From the NCBI RefSeq assembly GCF_039769985.1, contig NZ_JBDNCH010000002.1, forward strand, positions 868,001 through 932,000: DNA of 64,000 nucleotides. The letters are read 5' to 3'. Positions 10,928 through 20,108 of the stretch are shown one piece after another. Both the position numbers and the translations under genes were made by a program. The stretch is from Ponticoccus litoralis. GTDB lineage: Bacteria; Pseudomonadota; Alphaproteobacteria; Rhodobacterales; Rhodobacteraceae. Below the pieces are notes generated by a model. That model did no database searches. It saw nothing but the letters and a program-made list of their open reading frames with translations, and was not told where the DNA came from. How positions within the stretch are numbered: position 1 is the stretch's first letter; every line of letters starts with the position of its first letter.

Positions 10928-12986
10928 ATGCCAAGCGACTGGACGGACCCGCGGGACTGGACCTCCCGGGACGCCTATCTTGACTGGACCCGCCATCTTG
11001 CCGCCAGACGCGCGCCCCTGCACCCGAGTCGATCCCGAACCCGCCCCCGCGCTGGAGCCGGTCTTCGTGCGCCTGCTGGCCCCGGACACCGCATCGCGCC
11101 AGCGGCTGCTGGATCTGGTGTCCGACCCCGCCTCGCCGCTGTTCATGGATCCGCACGAAGAGGCACGGTTGTCCGAGCGTCTGGCCGAAGGCGCGGCGGA
11201 GGGCCTGCCCGACGAATACGCGCTGTACCGCCGCTGGCGCACCCCCGACAGCGCCCATGCCGACCTCTTCGAGGTGCTCGACACCGGCATCGAGGTCAGC
11301 GCCACGCGTCGGCCCGCAGGCGGCCAGCCCACCCTGCCCGCCACCGAAGAGCTGCCCGAGGACACGCCTGTCGTCGCGCTGATCGACGACGGCATCGGCT
11401 TCCTGAACGCCCGCTTCTGCACCGCCGGGACGGACGGCCTTCGGACCCGGTTCCGCGCGCTCTGGCTGCAATCGCTGGAGCGGTTTTCCATCGACACCAA
11501 GCAGATCACCTGCGGGCAGGTTCTCGACCCCGCGGCGATAAACGCGCTGCTGGACCGCCGGGACGAACAGGGCAGCTATGCGGCGCTGAACGCCGGGCTC
11601 TACGGCCCGCAGACCCGCTGCGAGACGGCGCGCAACGCGACCCACGGCAGCCATGTCCTTGACCTTGCGGCGGGGGCCGATCCGCTGGACGCCTCCGATC
11701 CGGTGCGGGGCTGGCCGCTGCTGGCGGTGCAACTGCCGCCCGAGGCGATCGACGACACCTCTGGCATCCGCTTCGAGAACTACATGGTGCAGGGCCTGCG
11801 CTGGATCCTGCGCCAGGCCCATGCGCTGGCCCCCACGGCGCCGGTGATCGTGAACCTGTCGCTGGGGGTGACCGCCGGCCCCAAGGACGGCAGCCGCTTC
11901 GTCGAACACCAAATGGCCCGCGAGGCCGCCGAGTGGGAGCGGGTGAAGCGCCAGCCGGTGCGGCTGGTCTGGGCCTTCGGCAACACCTATCGCGGCAGTC
12001 AGGTGGCGCATCACGCCTTCCCGGCGGCGGCCGCGCAGGAGGACCGCGAAACGCAGATCGGCTGGCGCGCCCAGCCCGATGACGAGACGGCGAATTACCT
12101 AGAGATCCGCACCTGCAACGCGGCCTCCACCGATATCGAGGTTTCGGTCTGTTGCCCCATTGGCGCGGAGTCGGGCTTTGCCGCGCTGGCCCCCGGGCAG
12201 GTCCGCACGCTGGAACGCAACGGCAAGGCGCTGGCCCGGCTGTACCATGTGCGCGAACGCCGCTTCGGCGGCGGCGTGGTCAGCCCCGCGCATTACGTTC
12301 TGGCGCTGGCGCCGACGCGCGGGCGCAAGGCGGCAGAGCCCCTTGCCGACCCCGGGCGCTGGACCCTGAGGCTGCGCTACGGCGGCACGGCGGGGGCGCA
12401 GGTGGTGCTGCAGGTCCAGCGCGACGACGCCATGCGCGGCGCCATGGTGCAGGGCCGCCAGTCCTACCTCGATTGCGAGACCAGCGGGGTCTGGGATGCC
12501 GAGGAGATGGCCTATACCGGCTTCGCCGAGGATGGCCCGGTCCGGCCCGAAGGCAGCCACAGCGCCGACGCGACGGTGTCCGCGCGCCAGATCTTCAGCT
12601 GCGGCGCGGTCCGGGTAACCGGGCGGGTCGCGGCGCGGCGCAGCGCCGAGAACTTCCGGCCCTCGCGCTACAGTGCCATGGGGGCCGCCTGGTCGGTGCC
12701 GGGGCCGACCGCCGCCACGGTGGCCGATACCGGATCCTTCCGGCCCGGCATCCGCGCCGCCGGAACACTGTCGGGCACGGTGCGCAGCTTCAACGGCACC
12801 AGCGCGGCGGCTGGGCGGCTGACCCGCGCGCTTGGCATGTCGGCGGCGCGGATCGTGGAAAACGCCAGCAGGGCAGAGACGACCCCGCTAGACGACATCG
12901 CTGAGGATGCGGTGCCCATGGTCGCGACGGAAGAGGCGGACCATGCGCGGCTGGGCAAGGCGATTGTCCTGCCCGGCAAGCGCTGA
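10928..12986 (+). CDS. S8 family subtilisin-like peptidase, frameshifted near 11020
   Basis: About 685 residues. The start at 10928 (MPSDWTDPRDW) has an AAGGGAG site; a shift near 11020 moves into the frame that runs to the stop. The catalytic triad is visible: Asp in VALIDDGIG (about 11385), His in THGSH (about 11642) and Ser in FNGTSAAAG (codon at 12801). Between His and Ser lie VIVNLSLGV and AFGNTYRG, the latter carrying the oxyanion Asn. No signal peptide is evident, so it may be cytosolic. The domain after about residue 400 is a beta-rich stretch unlike ordinary secreted subtilases. It belongs to the alternating-strand cluster 9163-16026. Confidence 0.8.
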
Positions 12987-13167
12987 GGCGACAGTGCCAC
13001 GACGCGAATGGGGTGGTCCGGCGCACCGGTGGCCGCCCCGCGACCGGTCAGGCCAAAGCGCCCGGCGGGCATCCCGACCTTCGAGACAACGCAACGGGAA
13101 AGCTCAACCCCCGGTCAGGCCGCAGCCCTCGCGCGGGCGGCACCCCGGAACGAAACGGCAGGCAGGC

Positions 13168-14775
13168 CTAAAGAAGCGCGCGGATCGGGTCCAGCAGGCC
13201 CTTGCTGCGCAGGGTCCGGACCGGGTAGCTGTCGTCGTTCAGGATGCGGTCGATGGTAAAGCCCGGCTCGATCTTGGCCAGCTTCTGCGCAACCGCCTGC
13301 GCCTTGTCCAACTGGCCTTCCAGCGCGTAGAGCGCCAGCAGATGCCGGTGCGCGGGCCGCGACAGCGGGGCCGAGCGGGCCGCGGCCTCCCCGGCGGCGA
13401 TGGCCTCTTGCGGGCGGTTGCAGCCGATCGCGATGATGCAGTGCCCGGTGTCCCAGTAGTGCCGGAACGGCGAGGTCCGGGCCAGAAGCTGTCCGCGCCG
13501 TGAGGCTTCGAAGGCGCCGTTCAGGTCGCCGGACAGCATCAGCCCTTCCGACAGGGACTTCCACGCGAAGGCATTGGCCGGGTTCCGTTCCACCGCCGAC
13601 TGCGCGAGGTCGAGCACCCCGGCGCTGTCCCCCAGCGCGGTGCCGCGCACCTTCGAGATGATCGCGTGCACCAGCACGTTGTCCGGCGCCAGCTCCATCG
13701 CGCGGTAATGCAGGTCGACCGCCTCTTCCATCAGCGCCGCCTGATCGCTTTCGGGCATCTCGATCATCTGGGTCAGGCGGATCATGCTGGCCCAGGCCAG
13801 GTAGACGCCGTTCTCGTCGCGCTTGAAGGCCTGATCCATCAGCCCGTAGGCCTCGCGCAGGGCGTCCTGCTCGAAGCTGAACATCCGGTAGAGGCCCAGC
13901 CGCGACAGCGCCGTCGACCGCGTTTCGGGGCGGTCCTTGTCCAGCACATGCGGCAGCTTGCCGATGATCTGGTCCGCCGCCTCGAAGACGGTACGCGAGA
14001 TCTCCAGCTCTCCGGTCAGGATGTCCGAGAGGTTGGGCATGTGCTGCAGCTTGGAATAGAGGATCCGCGCCGAGGGCTGGTGGATCGCCTTGATGAAGAC
14101 CGCATGCTCGTTGCCGTTCTGCAGGAGTTGCGCGTTGACGACGATGTCGCTGACCTGTGCCTCGGGCGCCGGAAGGTCGTCGCTTTCGGCCTGCCGCCAC
14201 GCGCGGACCTGTTCGGCGATGTTCTCGCCGATCTGGTTGGCCAGAACCTCGCCCATCATGCGGTCGCGCGCCGGGCCGTCCGTCTCGACCCGGCAGTTGA
14301 TCAGGATGCCGCGCCCGTCCGTGGGCGCGGTGCGCGCGATCCGGGACTGAAGCTCGGCCCGTTCCAGCCGCAGCCAGTCCTCGAACTCGGGATCGCGCAC
14401 GTCGATCCCCTGCAACAGCTCGATCCGGTCGTCGTCGGGCACCACCTCTTCGTGCAGGTCGACGCGCACCCGCGCCGGATCAAGCCAGACATCCGTCCGG
14501 TCCGCCTCCAGCACGGCCGAGGCCTCGCCAAGCGCCGCGCGCAGTTTCGACAGCGCCTGCCGCAGGTTCGCGCTGGCCTGTTCCGGGCCGAAGGTGGACC
14601 ACAGCTTGTCTTCCAGCCAGCGGCGCGGGCGGCTCATCTCGGGGCTGAGCGCCAGCATGGCCAGCAGCGCCTGGTTCTTGGCGCCCTTCAGCACAAGCGC
14701 GGACCCGTCCGGACCGCGCAAACGCAGCGGCCCCAGAACCTCGACCCGGATATGCCTGTTCATCTGGCCGTCCAT
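13168..14775 (-). CDS. Winged-helix transcriptional activator with TPR-like C-terminus
   Basis: A 535-residue predicted regulator. Residues ~5-100 (IRVEVLGPLRLRGPDG ... LWSTFGPEQASANLRQALSKLRAALGE) match the DNA-binding domain of SARP/BTAD-like activators. A middle segment of unknown fold follows, then alanine-rich helical repeats resembling TPRs to the C-terminus. No receiver or kinase domain is present. I took the ATG at 14775; another at 14763 is possible. It sits between the S8 peptidase (convergent) and the PAP2-like gene (divergent, 156 bp away), so it probably controls this cluster, which is inferred from position. Confidence 0.75.
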   Translation of the reverse strand: MDGQMNRHIRVEVLGPLRLRGPDGSALVLKGAKNQALLAMLALSPEMSRPRRWLEDKLWSTFGPEQASANLRQALSKLRAALGEASAVLEADRTDVWLDPARVRVDLHEEVVPDDDRIELLQGIDVRDPEFEDWLRLERAELQSRIARTAPTDGRGILINCRVETDGPARDRMMGEVLANQIGENIAEQVRAWRQAESDDLPAPEAQVSDIVVNAQLLQNGNEHAVFIKAIHQPSARILYSKLQHMPNLSDILTGELEISRTVFEAADQIIGKLPHVLDKDRPETRSTALSRLGLYRMFSFEQDALREAYGLMDQAFKRDENGVYLAWASMIRLTQMIEMPESDQAALMEEAVDLHYRAMELAPDNVLVHAIISKVRGTALGDSAGVLDLAQSAVERNPANAFAWKSLSEGLMLSGDLNGAFEASRRGQLLARTSPFRHYWDTGHCIIAIGCNRPQEAIAAGEAAARSAPLSRPAHRHLLALYALEGQLDKAQAVAQKLAKIEPGFTIDRILNDDSYPVRTLRSKGLLDPIRALL

Positions 14776-14931
14776 GCCCTGCACCCTACCCCCGGACGAA
14801 ACGCTAGCACCGGTGCGACGCAACGGCAACGGACGTTAAAATTCCGCAAAACGCAGGCGGATGGCGTGAATACTCTTTGACGCCACGAAAACCGGCAGGG
14901 CACTGTCTGGCAGCAAATTCGGAGGGACGTC

Positions 14932-16026
14932 ATGCCGGTCTTTGGCCTTTTCAACTCGCAGAACAGCCAGAACTCGCAAAACAGTCAGAATTCGCAGAAC
15001 AGCCAGAATTCTCAGAACAGTCAGGCGACCGAGAATTCGCAGGGCGGCCCGGACAGCGGGGTTTCCAGCGCCGCGCTGGCGGTGGCGCGGGATGGCACCA
15101 TCGGCTTCTGGGACGGCAGCGCCGACCGCCAGCCGAAACAGGAGGGCCGGGACAGCTGGGCGGCGATGAAGGCCATGGCCACCGGGCCGCGGCGCAACCT
15201 GATGGATCAGGCCATCGGGGCGCTGTTCTCGGTCAGCGCGCCGGAACCGGGCAGCGGCGCCGGCGAGGGCAGCGTCGCCATTCAGGGCAACCCCCTTGTG
15301 CGCCTGACAAAACCCTCGAACGCCTTTCTGGCGGAAAAGCAGCTGCCGCACCTGCGCGGCTACGCCGATCTGCGCGCCGACCGCCTGCCCGAGATCATCA
15401 TGCAGACCGGCGACATCCAGAGCTTCTTTGCGCTGGTGGGCTACATGTCCCCCGAGGCGACCAAGTGGACGCTGGCCCTGAGCCAGGCGATGCTGCGGCT
15501 GTGCTCCATGCTGGAAATGCCGCTGAAGCACGGCTTTGACGTGGCGCGTCCGATTGCCATGTCCACCGGGGTCCAGCCACTGATCCAGACGCCGGGCCAC
15601 GGGGCTCGGCCCTCGGGGCACGCGACAGAGGCTTTCGCGCTGGCGACCCTGCTGACCCGGCTGTTCCACGACCGCGCCTTCGATCCGGTCGAAGAGATCC
15701 GCACCGGCGCGCCGCTTTTTCGCCACGCCGAGCGGATCGCGATGAACCGCACCGTGGCCGGGGTGCATTTCCCGACCGACAGCATGGCGGGCGCGGTGCT
15801 GGGGGTGACGGTGGCCGAAGCCTTCGTGAAACTGCTGGACGGCGCCGCGCAGGCCCCGTCGCGGCATTTCAAGGGCGCCGCCTATGCGGGCGACTTCACC
15901 CTTGCGACGCTGACGGCCTCTCTGGCCGATCCGGCGGTGATCAGATCCGGCAGCGTCGGGCTGTCCGGCGAGGCCCTGCCCGCCTGGCTGACCCGGATGT
16001 GGCAAGAGGCCGTCGAAGAGTGGTGA
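14932..16026 (+). CDS. PAP2/vanadium-haloperoxidase-like protein with N-terminal NSQ repeat
   Basis: A 364-residue protein with all three phosphatase/haloperoxidase signatures: KHGFDVARP (Lys199 to Pro207), PSGHA (227-231) and RTVAGVHFPTD (Arg273, His279, Asp283). The family includes lipid phosphatases and vanadium haloperoxidases; the motifs alone do not decide between them. After MPVFGLF there are eight Asn-Ser-Gln triplets (residues 8-31), a low-complexity N-terminus I have not seen in the family. No clear signal peptide or run of membrane segments, which argues against a membrane lipid phosphatase. An GGAGGG site precedes the start. Confidence 0.8.
   Translation: MPVFGLFNSQNSQNSQNSQNSQNSQNSQNSQATENSQGGPDSGVSSAALAVARDGTIGFWDGSADRQPKQEGRDSWAAMKAMATGPRRNLMDQAIGALFSVSAPEPGSGAGEGSVAIQGNPLVRLTKPSNAFLAEKQLPHLRGYADLRADRLPEIIMQTGDIQSFFALVGYMSPEATKWTLALSQAMLRLCSMLEMPLKHGFDVARPIAMSTGVQPLIQTPGHGARPSGHATEAFALATLLTRLFHDRAFDPVEEIRTGAPLFRHAERIAMNRTVAGVHFPTDSMAGAVLGVTVAEAFVKLLDGAAQAPSRHFKGAAYAGDFTLATLTASLADPAVIRSGSVGLSGEALPAWLTRMWQEAVEEW
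14953..15024 (+). repeat. 9-bp coding tandem repeat (Asn-Ser-Gln x8)
   Basis: Eight consecutive in-frame 9-bp units encode Asn-Ser-Gln. Units differ synonymously (AACTCGCAG, AACAGCCAG, AATTCTCAG, AACAGTCAG), so the array is not a recent simple slippage product and the amino-acid pattern has been kept. Confidence 0.9.
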
Positions 16027-16098
16027 CCCGCCCGGCCTGATACGGCCCGCGCGGCGGGGCGCCGGAGCCATCGCCCCGCGGCCCCGCCCCGGGCTCGG

Positions 16099-16238
16099 CT
16101 GCGGCATTTGGCGCGATGACATCCCCCGGGCCGGCGACAGGCCTGCGGCGAACCACCACGGCGCGGCAGGGCCATGGACCCGTCGCGCCGCCTCATCTTG
16201 GTGTCGTCTGCGGCATTTGGCGCGGTCATGACACCAAG
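16099..16238. repeat. Pair of 17-bp direct repeats and a 9-bp inverted repeat upstream of recO
   Basis: The 17-mer CTGCGGCATTTGGCGCG occurs at 16099-16115 and 16208-16224. The second copy is enclosed by CTTGGTGTC (16197-16205) and GACACCAAG (16230-16238), which could pair around it. The 365-bp stretch 16027-16391 otherwise shows no convincing gene. It may be a regulatory region for recO. Confidence 0.5.
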
Positions 16239-16391
16239 GCAGTCCACAGGCCCCGGGTCGGACACGGCGCCATAGCGCGGCGCCTTGCCACTGGTAGAAC
16301 GGCAGCGGCCATGGCGCGCCCCGGTGGCGGCGCCGGGCGCGCGCCACCTAACCCCCTTGCCAGCAGGCCCGTCCGCCCCCACTTTGCGCCG

Positions 16392-17123
16392 ATGGACTGG
16401 CGCGATACCGGCATTCTTCTGACCACCCGCAAACATGGCGAGACCGCCCTGATCCTCGACGTCTTCACGCCGGGGTACGGGCGCCAGACCGGCGTGCTGC
16501 GGGGCGGCGCATCGCGCAAGCGCGCGGCCTCGCTTCAGCCCGGGGCGCAGCTTGACGTCACCTGGCGCGCAAGGCTCGACGACCACATGGGCGCCTTCAC
16601 CGCAGAGCCTCAACGCTCGCGCATGGCCGCCGCGCTGGCCGACCGGCTGGCGCTGGCGGGGCTCTCCGCCGTGACCGCGCTTCTGGCCTATGCCCTGCCC
16701 GAACGCGAGGCCCATCCGACGCTTTACCGGCACAGCGAGCAATTGCTGGACCTGCTGGGCCAGCCCGCGCTCTGGCCGCTGGCCTATCTGCGCTGGGAAA
16801 TGCGGCTTCTGGAAGAGATGGGCTTTGCGCTGGACCTGTCGTCCTGCGCCGTCACCGGGGCGACGGAGGGTCTGGCGCTTGTCTCGCCGCGCACCGGGCG
16901 CGCCGTCACGCGCGAGGGCGCCGGGGACTGGGCCGACCGCCTGCTGCCCCTGCCGCCCGTGCTGCGCGGCGAGGGCGCGGCGCCGGATAGCGAGATCGTC
17001 GAGGCGCTGATGGTGACGGGGCATTTCCTGACCGACCACCTGGCCGCCGAGATCGTCGACCGCCCCCTGCCCGCCGCGCGCGAGGCCCTGATGGATCGCA
17101 TTCGCGCCCGCGCCGGGGGCTGA
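16392..17123 (+). CDS. recO: DNA repair protein RecO
   Basis: A 243-residue RecO, which loads RecA on gaps with RecF/RecR by displacing SSB. It begins MDWRDTGILLTTRKHGETALILDVFTPGYGR, the N-terminal OB-fold typical of alphaproteobacterial RecO, followed by an alpha-helical domain (LYRHSEQLLDLLG, LRWEMRLLEEMGFALDL). The zinc-binding cysteines of some RecO proteins are absent apart from one Cys (SSCAV). The ATG at 16392 gives the expected length, although the frame is open further upstream. It converges with the META lipoprotein gene. Confidence 0.93.
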   Translation: MDWRDTGILLTTRKHGETALILDVFTPGYGRQTGVLRGGASRKRAASLQPGAQLDVTWRARLDDHMGAFTAEPQRSRMAAALADRLALAGLSAVTALLAYALPEREAHPTLYRHSEQLLDLLGQPALWPLAYLRWEMRLLEEMGFALDLSSCAVTGATEGLALVSPRTGRAVTREGAGDWADRLLPLPPVLRGEGAAPDSEIVEALMVTGHFLTDHLAAEIVDRPLPAAREALMDRIRARAGG

Positions 17124-17200
17124 TCACAGCAGCCCCCGGCGCGGGCCATCAGGTCCGGGCGGCGCAGCGGCACCGCCCGCAGCCCGCCACAAGCCCCGCC

Positions 17201-17581
17201 TTACTCTGCCGGGGCCGGGACGAAGACCATGCCGCCGCCCGCGCCGTCGCTCAGCACCAGCTTGCCGCCCTCTTCCACCGCCGAGGTCATGGCCTCCAGC
17301 CGCTCGAAGAAGCGCCCCTCGTCGCTCAGATCCGGGCAGGCCATCTGGGTCGACGCAATCGGCCCGAGGTCGAGCGCCGGAAGCGTCCCTTCCCGGCTGC
17401 CGAAATAGCCGTTGCAGGGCGCCTTGCCGGAAATCCGACCGGGTTCCGACAGGTCCACCGTCGCGCGCGCGGCAAAAGCCTCGCCGTCCAGCGTTTCGAT
17501 CTGCCAAAGCCCGGGGATCGTCTCGGGCTGCGCCCCGCATCCCGCGACCGCAAGGCCAGCGACAAGAACCAGATACCGCAT
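17201..17581 (-). CDS. META-domain lipoprotein (HslJ-like)
   Basis: A 126-residue lipoprotein: signal MRYLVLVAGLAVAGC with the lipobox Cys at 15, then a META-like domain with SGKAPCNGYFG and STQMACPD, the Cys-Asn motif typical of this domain. HslJ-like proteins are linked to heat shock and novobiocin resistance in E. coli; the role here is unknown. I chose the ATG at 17581 because a GGAG site is 7 bp upstream, rather than the one at 17593. It is divergent from pgsA. Confidence 0.85.
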   Translation of the reverse strand: MRYLVLVAGLAVAGCGAQPETIPGLWQIETLDGEAFAARATVDLSEPGRISGKAPCNGYFGSREGTLPALDLGPIASTQMACPDLSDEGRFFERLEAMTSAVEEGGKLVLSDGAGGGMVFVPAPAE

Positions 17582-17697
17582 GTCATTCTCCAAATCTGCG
17601 TTTCCCCCAAGATGGGACTCCTTTGGGCAGGCGCAACACCGACCGGCGGAAATCGGCGGACCTTCCCCCCGGAGCGATCCGGGCTAAGTCATCCCGC

Positions 17698-18363
17698 ATG
17701 AAATGGAACCTGCCCAATATCCTCACCGTCCTGCGCCTGCTTGCCGCCCCCGGCGTCGCGGTGATGTTCCTGTATTTCCACCGTCCGCTGGCCGACTGGT
17801 TCGCCCTGCTGCTGTTTGTCACCGCCTCGCTGACGGACTGGATCGACGGCAAGCTGGCGCGGGCGTGGAACCAGGAAACCAAGATCGGCACCATGCTGGA
17901 CCCCATCGCCGACAAGGCCATGGTGGTGATCGCGCTGATGGTGATCGTCGGCTATTCCTCGATGTCGCCCTGGCTGGTGCTGCCCGCCACCGTGATCCTG
18001 TTCCGCGAGGTCTTCGTCTCTGGCCTGCGCGAGTATCTGGGCGACACGGCAGGCACGCTGAAGGTCACCAAGCTGGCCAAGTGGAAAACCACCGCGCAGA
18101 TGGTCGCCATCGCGACGCTCTTTGCGCAGGGGGTCTTCGAACACTACCTCGGCATGTCGGCTTTCGGCATGGATCAGGCCCTGTTCGAGCGTATCATGGC
18201 CGGAGAGGTGCCCGACGAGCTTGGCCTTGGCTGGAAGTACCGCGGCATGATCTGGGCGGGCCACGCGGGGCTTGCCCTGCTCTGGGTCGCCGCCGCGCTG
18301 ACGCTGATCACCGGCGGGGACTACTTCCGCAAGGCCCTGCCCTTTCTGAAGGAGGAGCGCTGA
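17698..18363 (+). CDS. pgsA: CDP-diacylglycerol-glycerol-3-phosphate 3-phosphatidyltransferase
   Basis: A 221-residue inner-membrane enzyme making phosphatidylglycerol phosphate. The CDP-alcohol transferase motif reads DGKLARAWNQ...GTMLDPIADK, with all conserved Asp residues. Several hydrophobic segments follow. The TGA at 18361-18363 overlaps the ATG of moaD by one base, so translation is coupled, and moaE follows. pgsA-moaD-moaE is a conserved order in rhodobacteria. Confidence 0.95.
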   Translation: MKWNLPNILTVLRLLAAPGVAVMFLYFHRPLADWFALLLFVTASLTDWIDGKLARAWNQETKIGTMLDPIADKAMVVIALMVIVGYSSMSPWLVLPATVILFREVFVSGLREYLGDTAGTLKVTKLAKWKTTAQMVAIATLFAQGVFEHYLGMSAFGMDQALFERIMAGEVPDELGLGWKYRGMIWAGHAGLALLWVAAALTLITGGDYFRKALPFLKEER

Positions 18364-18608
18364 TGGACGTGCTGTATTTCGCCTGGGTCCGCGAAAGGAT
18401 CGGGCTGGCAAAGGAACGCATCGACACCGAGGCGGCCACGGTCAGGGATCTGGTGGCCGAACTGGTGGCCCGCGAAGAACGCTACGCCGCCGCCTTCGCC
18501 GATACCTCGGCCCTGCGCGTGGCGGTGGATCAGGAACTGACGGATTTCGATGCCCCGCTGGAGGGCGCCCGCGAAGTCGCCTTCTTCCCGCCGATGACCG
18601 GGGGCTGA
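18363..18608 (+). CDS. moaD: Molybdopterin synthase sulfur carrier subunit
   Basis: An 81-residue ubiquitin-like protein ending in Gly-Gly (PMTGG), the C-terminus that is thiocarboxylated and donates sulfur to MoaE. It begins MDVLYFAWVRERIG, as usual for MoaD. Start overlaps the pgsA stop, and moaE starts one base after its own stop. Confidence 0.95.
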   Translation: MDVLYFAWVRERIGLAKERIDTEAATVRDLVAELVAREERYAAAFADTSALRVAVDQELTDFDAPLEGAREVAFFPPMTGG

Positions 18609-18609
18609 G

Positions 18610-19053
18610 ATGCGCGTGGTTGTGCAGGAGGCGCCCTTCGACTTCGGCGCAGAGGCGGCGGGCTTTGCCGCCGGGCGCACCGACATGGGCGCCGTGGTGA
18701 CTTTCACCGGCGTGGTGCGCGACACCGGGCAGGACGCCCTCGACGTCATGGAGATCGAGCACTACCCCGGCATGACCGAAAAGGCGCTGGAGGCCATCGC
18801 GGCAGAGGCCATGGCGCGCTGGTCGCTGGGCGATGCGCTGGTGATCCACCGCTTCGGGCGCATGGCACCGGGCGAGCAGATCATGATGGTCGCCACCGCC
18901 GCCCGGCACCGCAAGGACGCCTTCGAGGCCGCCGAGTACCTGATGGACTACCTGAAGTCCCGCGCCCCCTTCTGGAAGAAGGAACACGGGCGCGACGGCA
19001 CCTCGTGGGTGGCGGCAAGGGACGAGGACGAAGAGGCGCTGACCCGCTGGTAA
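18610..19053 (+). CDS. moaE: Molybdopterin synthase catalytic subunit
   Basis: A 147-residue large subunit that converts cyclic pyranopterin monophosphate to molybdopterin using the MoaD thiocarboxylate. Motifs GAVVTFTGVVRD, LEIEHYPGM-like EIEHYPGM, VIHRFGRMAPGE and the active-site Lys in SRAPFWKKEH are present. It is the last gene of the pgsA-moaD-moaE unit. Confidence 0.96.
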   Translation: MRVVVQEAPFDFGAEAAGFAAGRTDMGAVVTFTGVVRDTGQDALDVMEIEHYPGMTEKALEAIAAEAMARWSLGDALVIHRFGRMAPGEQIMMVATAARHRKDAFEAAEYLMDYLKSRAPFWKKEHGRDGTSWVAARDEDEEALTRW

Positions 19054-19132
19054 CCCGGGGCGCGCGCCCGATCCCGCCTTTCCCAATCCCACCCGCTTTG
19101 GTAAAGATATCTGACCACAGCGAGGCCCCGTC

Positions 19133-19897
19133 ATGCCCTTCGAAAAGGTCCAGCCCGAGAAACTGTCGCTTGCCGTCGTCCGGCAGATCGAGCGGCTGAT
19201 CCTGCGCGGCATCCTGCGCCCCGGCGAACGCCTGCCCTCGGAACGCGAATTGTCCGAGCGTCTTGGCGTCTCGCGCCCCTCGCTGCGCGAGGCGGTGGCC
19301 GACCTGTCCGAGCGCGGCCTGCTGGAAACCCGCGCCGGCGCGGGCATCTTCGTGACCGAGGTGCTGGGCTCTGCCTTCTCCGCCACGCTGGTGCAGCTGT
19401 TCGCCAGCCACGACGAGGCGGTCTTCGACTACCTGTCCTTCCGGCGCGACATGGAGGGGCTGGCCGCCGAGCGCGCCGCCGAGGCAGGCACGGAAAGCGA
19501 CCTCAAGGTCATCGACACGCTCTTCACCCGGATGGAGGCGGCCCACGGCAAGCGCAACCCGGCGGAAGAGGCCCGGCTGGACGCGGACTTTCACCTTGCG
19601 ATCATCGAGGCCAGCCACAACGTCATCATGCTGCACATGATGCGCTCGATGTACCAGCTGCTGCGCGAGGGCGTGTTCTACAACCGGCAGGTCATGTTCA
19701 AGCAACGCACCACGCGAGAGGCGCTGCTGGACCAGCACCGCAGCATCAACGCGGCGCTGCAGGCCCGCGACAGCGCCGCAGCCCGCGCCGCCGTCGAGGC
19801 GCATCTGAGCTTTGTCGAGGCCGCGCTGTTTGCCGACCGCAAGGCGGACCGCAACGAGGCCATCGCGCGCCAAAGGCTGATGCGGGACGGCGGCTGA
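19133..19897 (+). CDS. FadR/GntR family regulator with FCD domain
   Basis: A 254-residue regulator. Residues 10-75 hold the winged helix (LRPGERLPSERELSERLGVSRPSLREAVADL); the rest is an alpha-helical FCD ligand-binding domain with DFHLAIIEASHN and HLSFVE, which would bind metal and a carboxylate effector. It resembles PdhR/GlcC-type repressors. No target gene is next to it, so the effector is unknown. Its last codons lie inside a degenerate 54-bp tandem repeat. Confidence 0.88.
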   Translation: MPFEKVQPEKLSLAVVRQIERLILRGILRPGERLPSERELSERLGVSRPSLREAVADLSERGLLETRAGAGIFVTEVLGSAFSATLVQLFASHDEAVFDYLSFRRDMEGLAAERAAEAGTESDLKVIDTLFTRMEAAHGKRNPAEEARLDADFHLAIIEASHNVIMLHMMRSMYQLLREGVFYNRQVMFKQRTTREALLDQHRSINAALQARDSAAARAAVEAHLSFVEAALFADRKADRNEAIARQRLMRDGG

Positions 19898-20020
19898 GGG
19901 TGTCCCGCCGGGGTCATCGCGCGGGTGAGATTTATGCGGGAGGGCGGTTGAGGACGTCCCGCCGAAGCCATCGCACGGCAGCGAAGAATACGCGAGGAGG
20001 GGAAAGGCTGCGTCGCACCC
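19859..20020. repeat. Degenerate 54-bp tandem repeat over the end of the GntR gene
   Basis: Units begin at 19859, 19913 and 19967 (GCCATCGC-like starts). The second repeats the last 12 codons and stop region of the regulator gene in altered form (ATGCGGGAGGGCGGTTGA versus ATGCGGGACGGCGGCTGA); the third is strongly degenerate. This indicates duplication of the 3' end. Confidence 0.65.
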
Positions 20021-20108
20021 GCCCCCTCCTGCTCCCCTGCCGCCTTTCGAGTGAGCCTTGGAGAGCATCCGTCCGTTCGAACCCTCGCCCCTTATCCAAA
20101 ACGCGATG

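Noticed and set aside
16174..16275. Small 33-codon frame with a start ATG in the recO upstream region
   Set aside because: No ribosome site, and the 17-bp repeat accounts for its content; there is no independent support.
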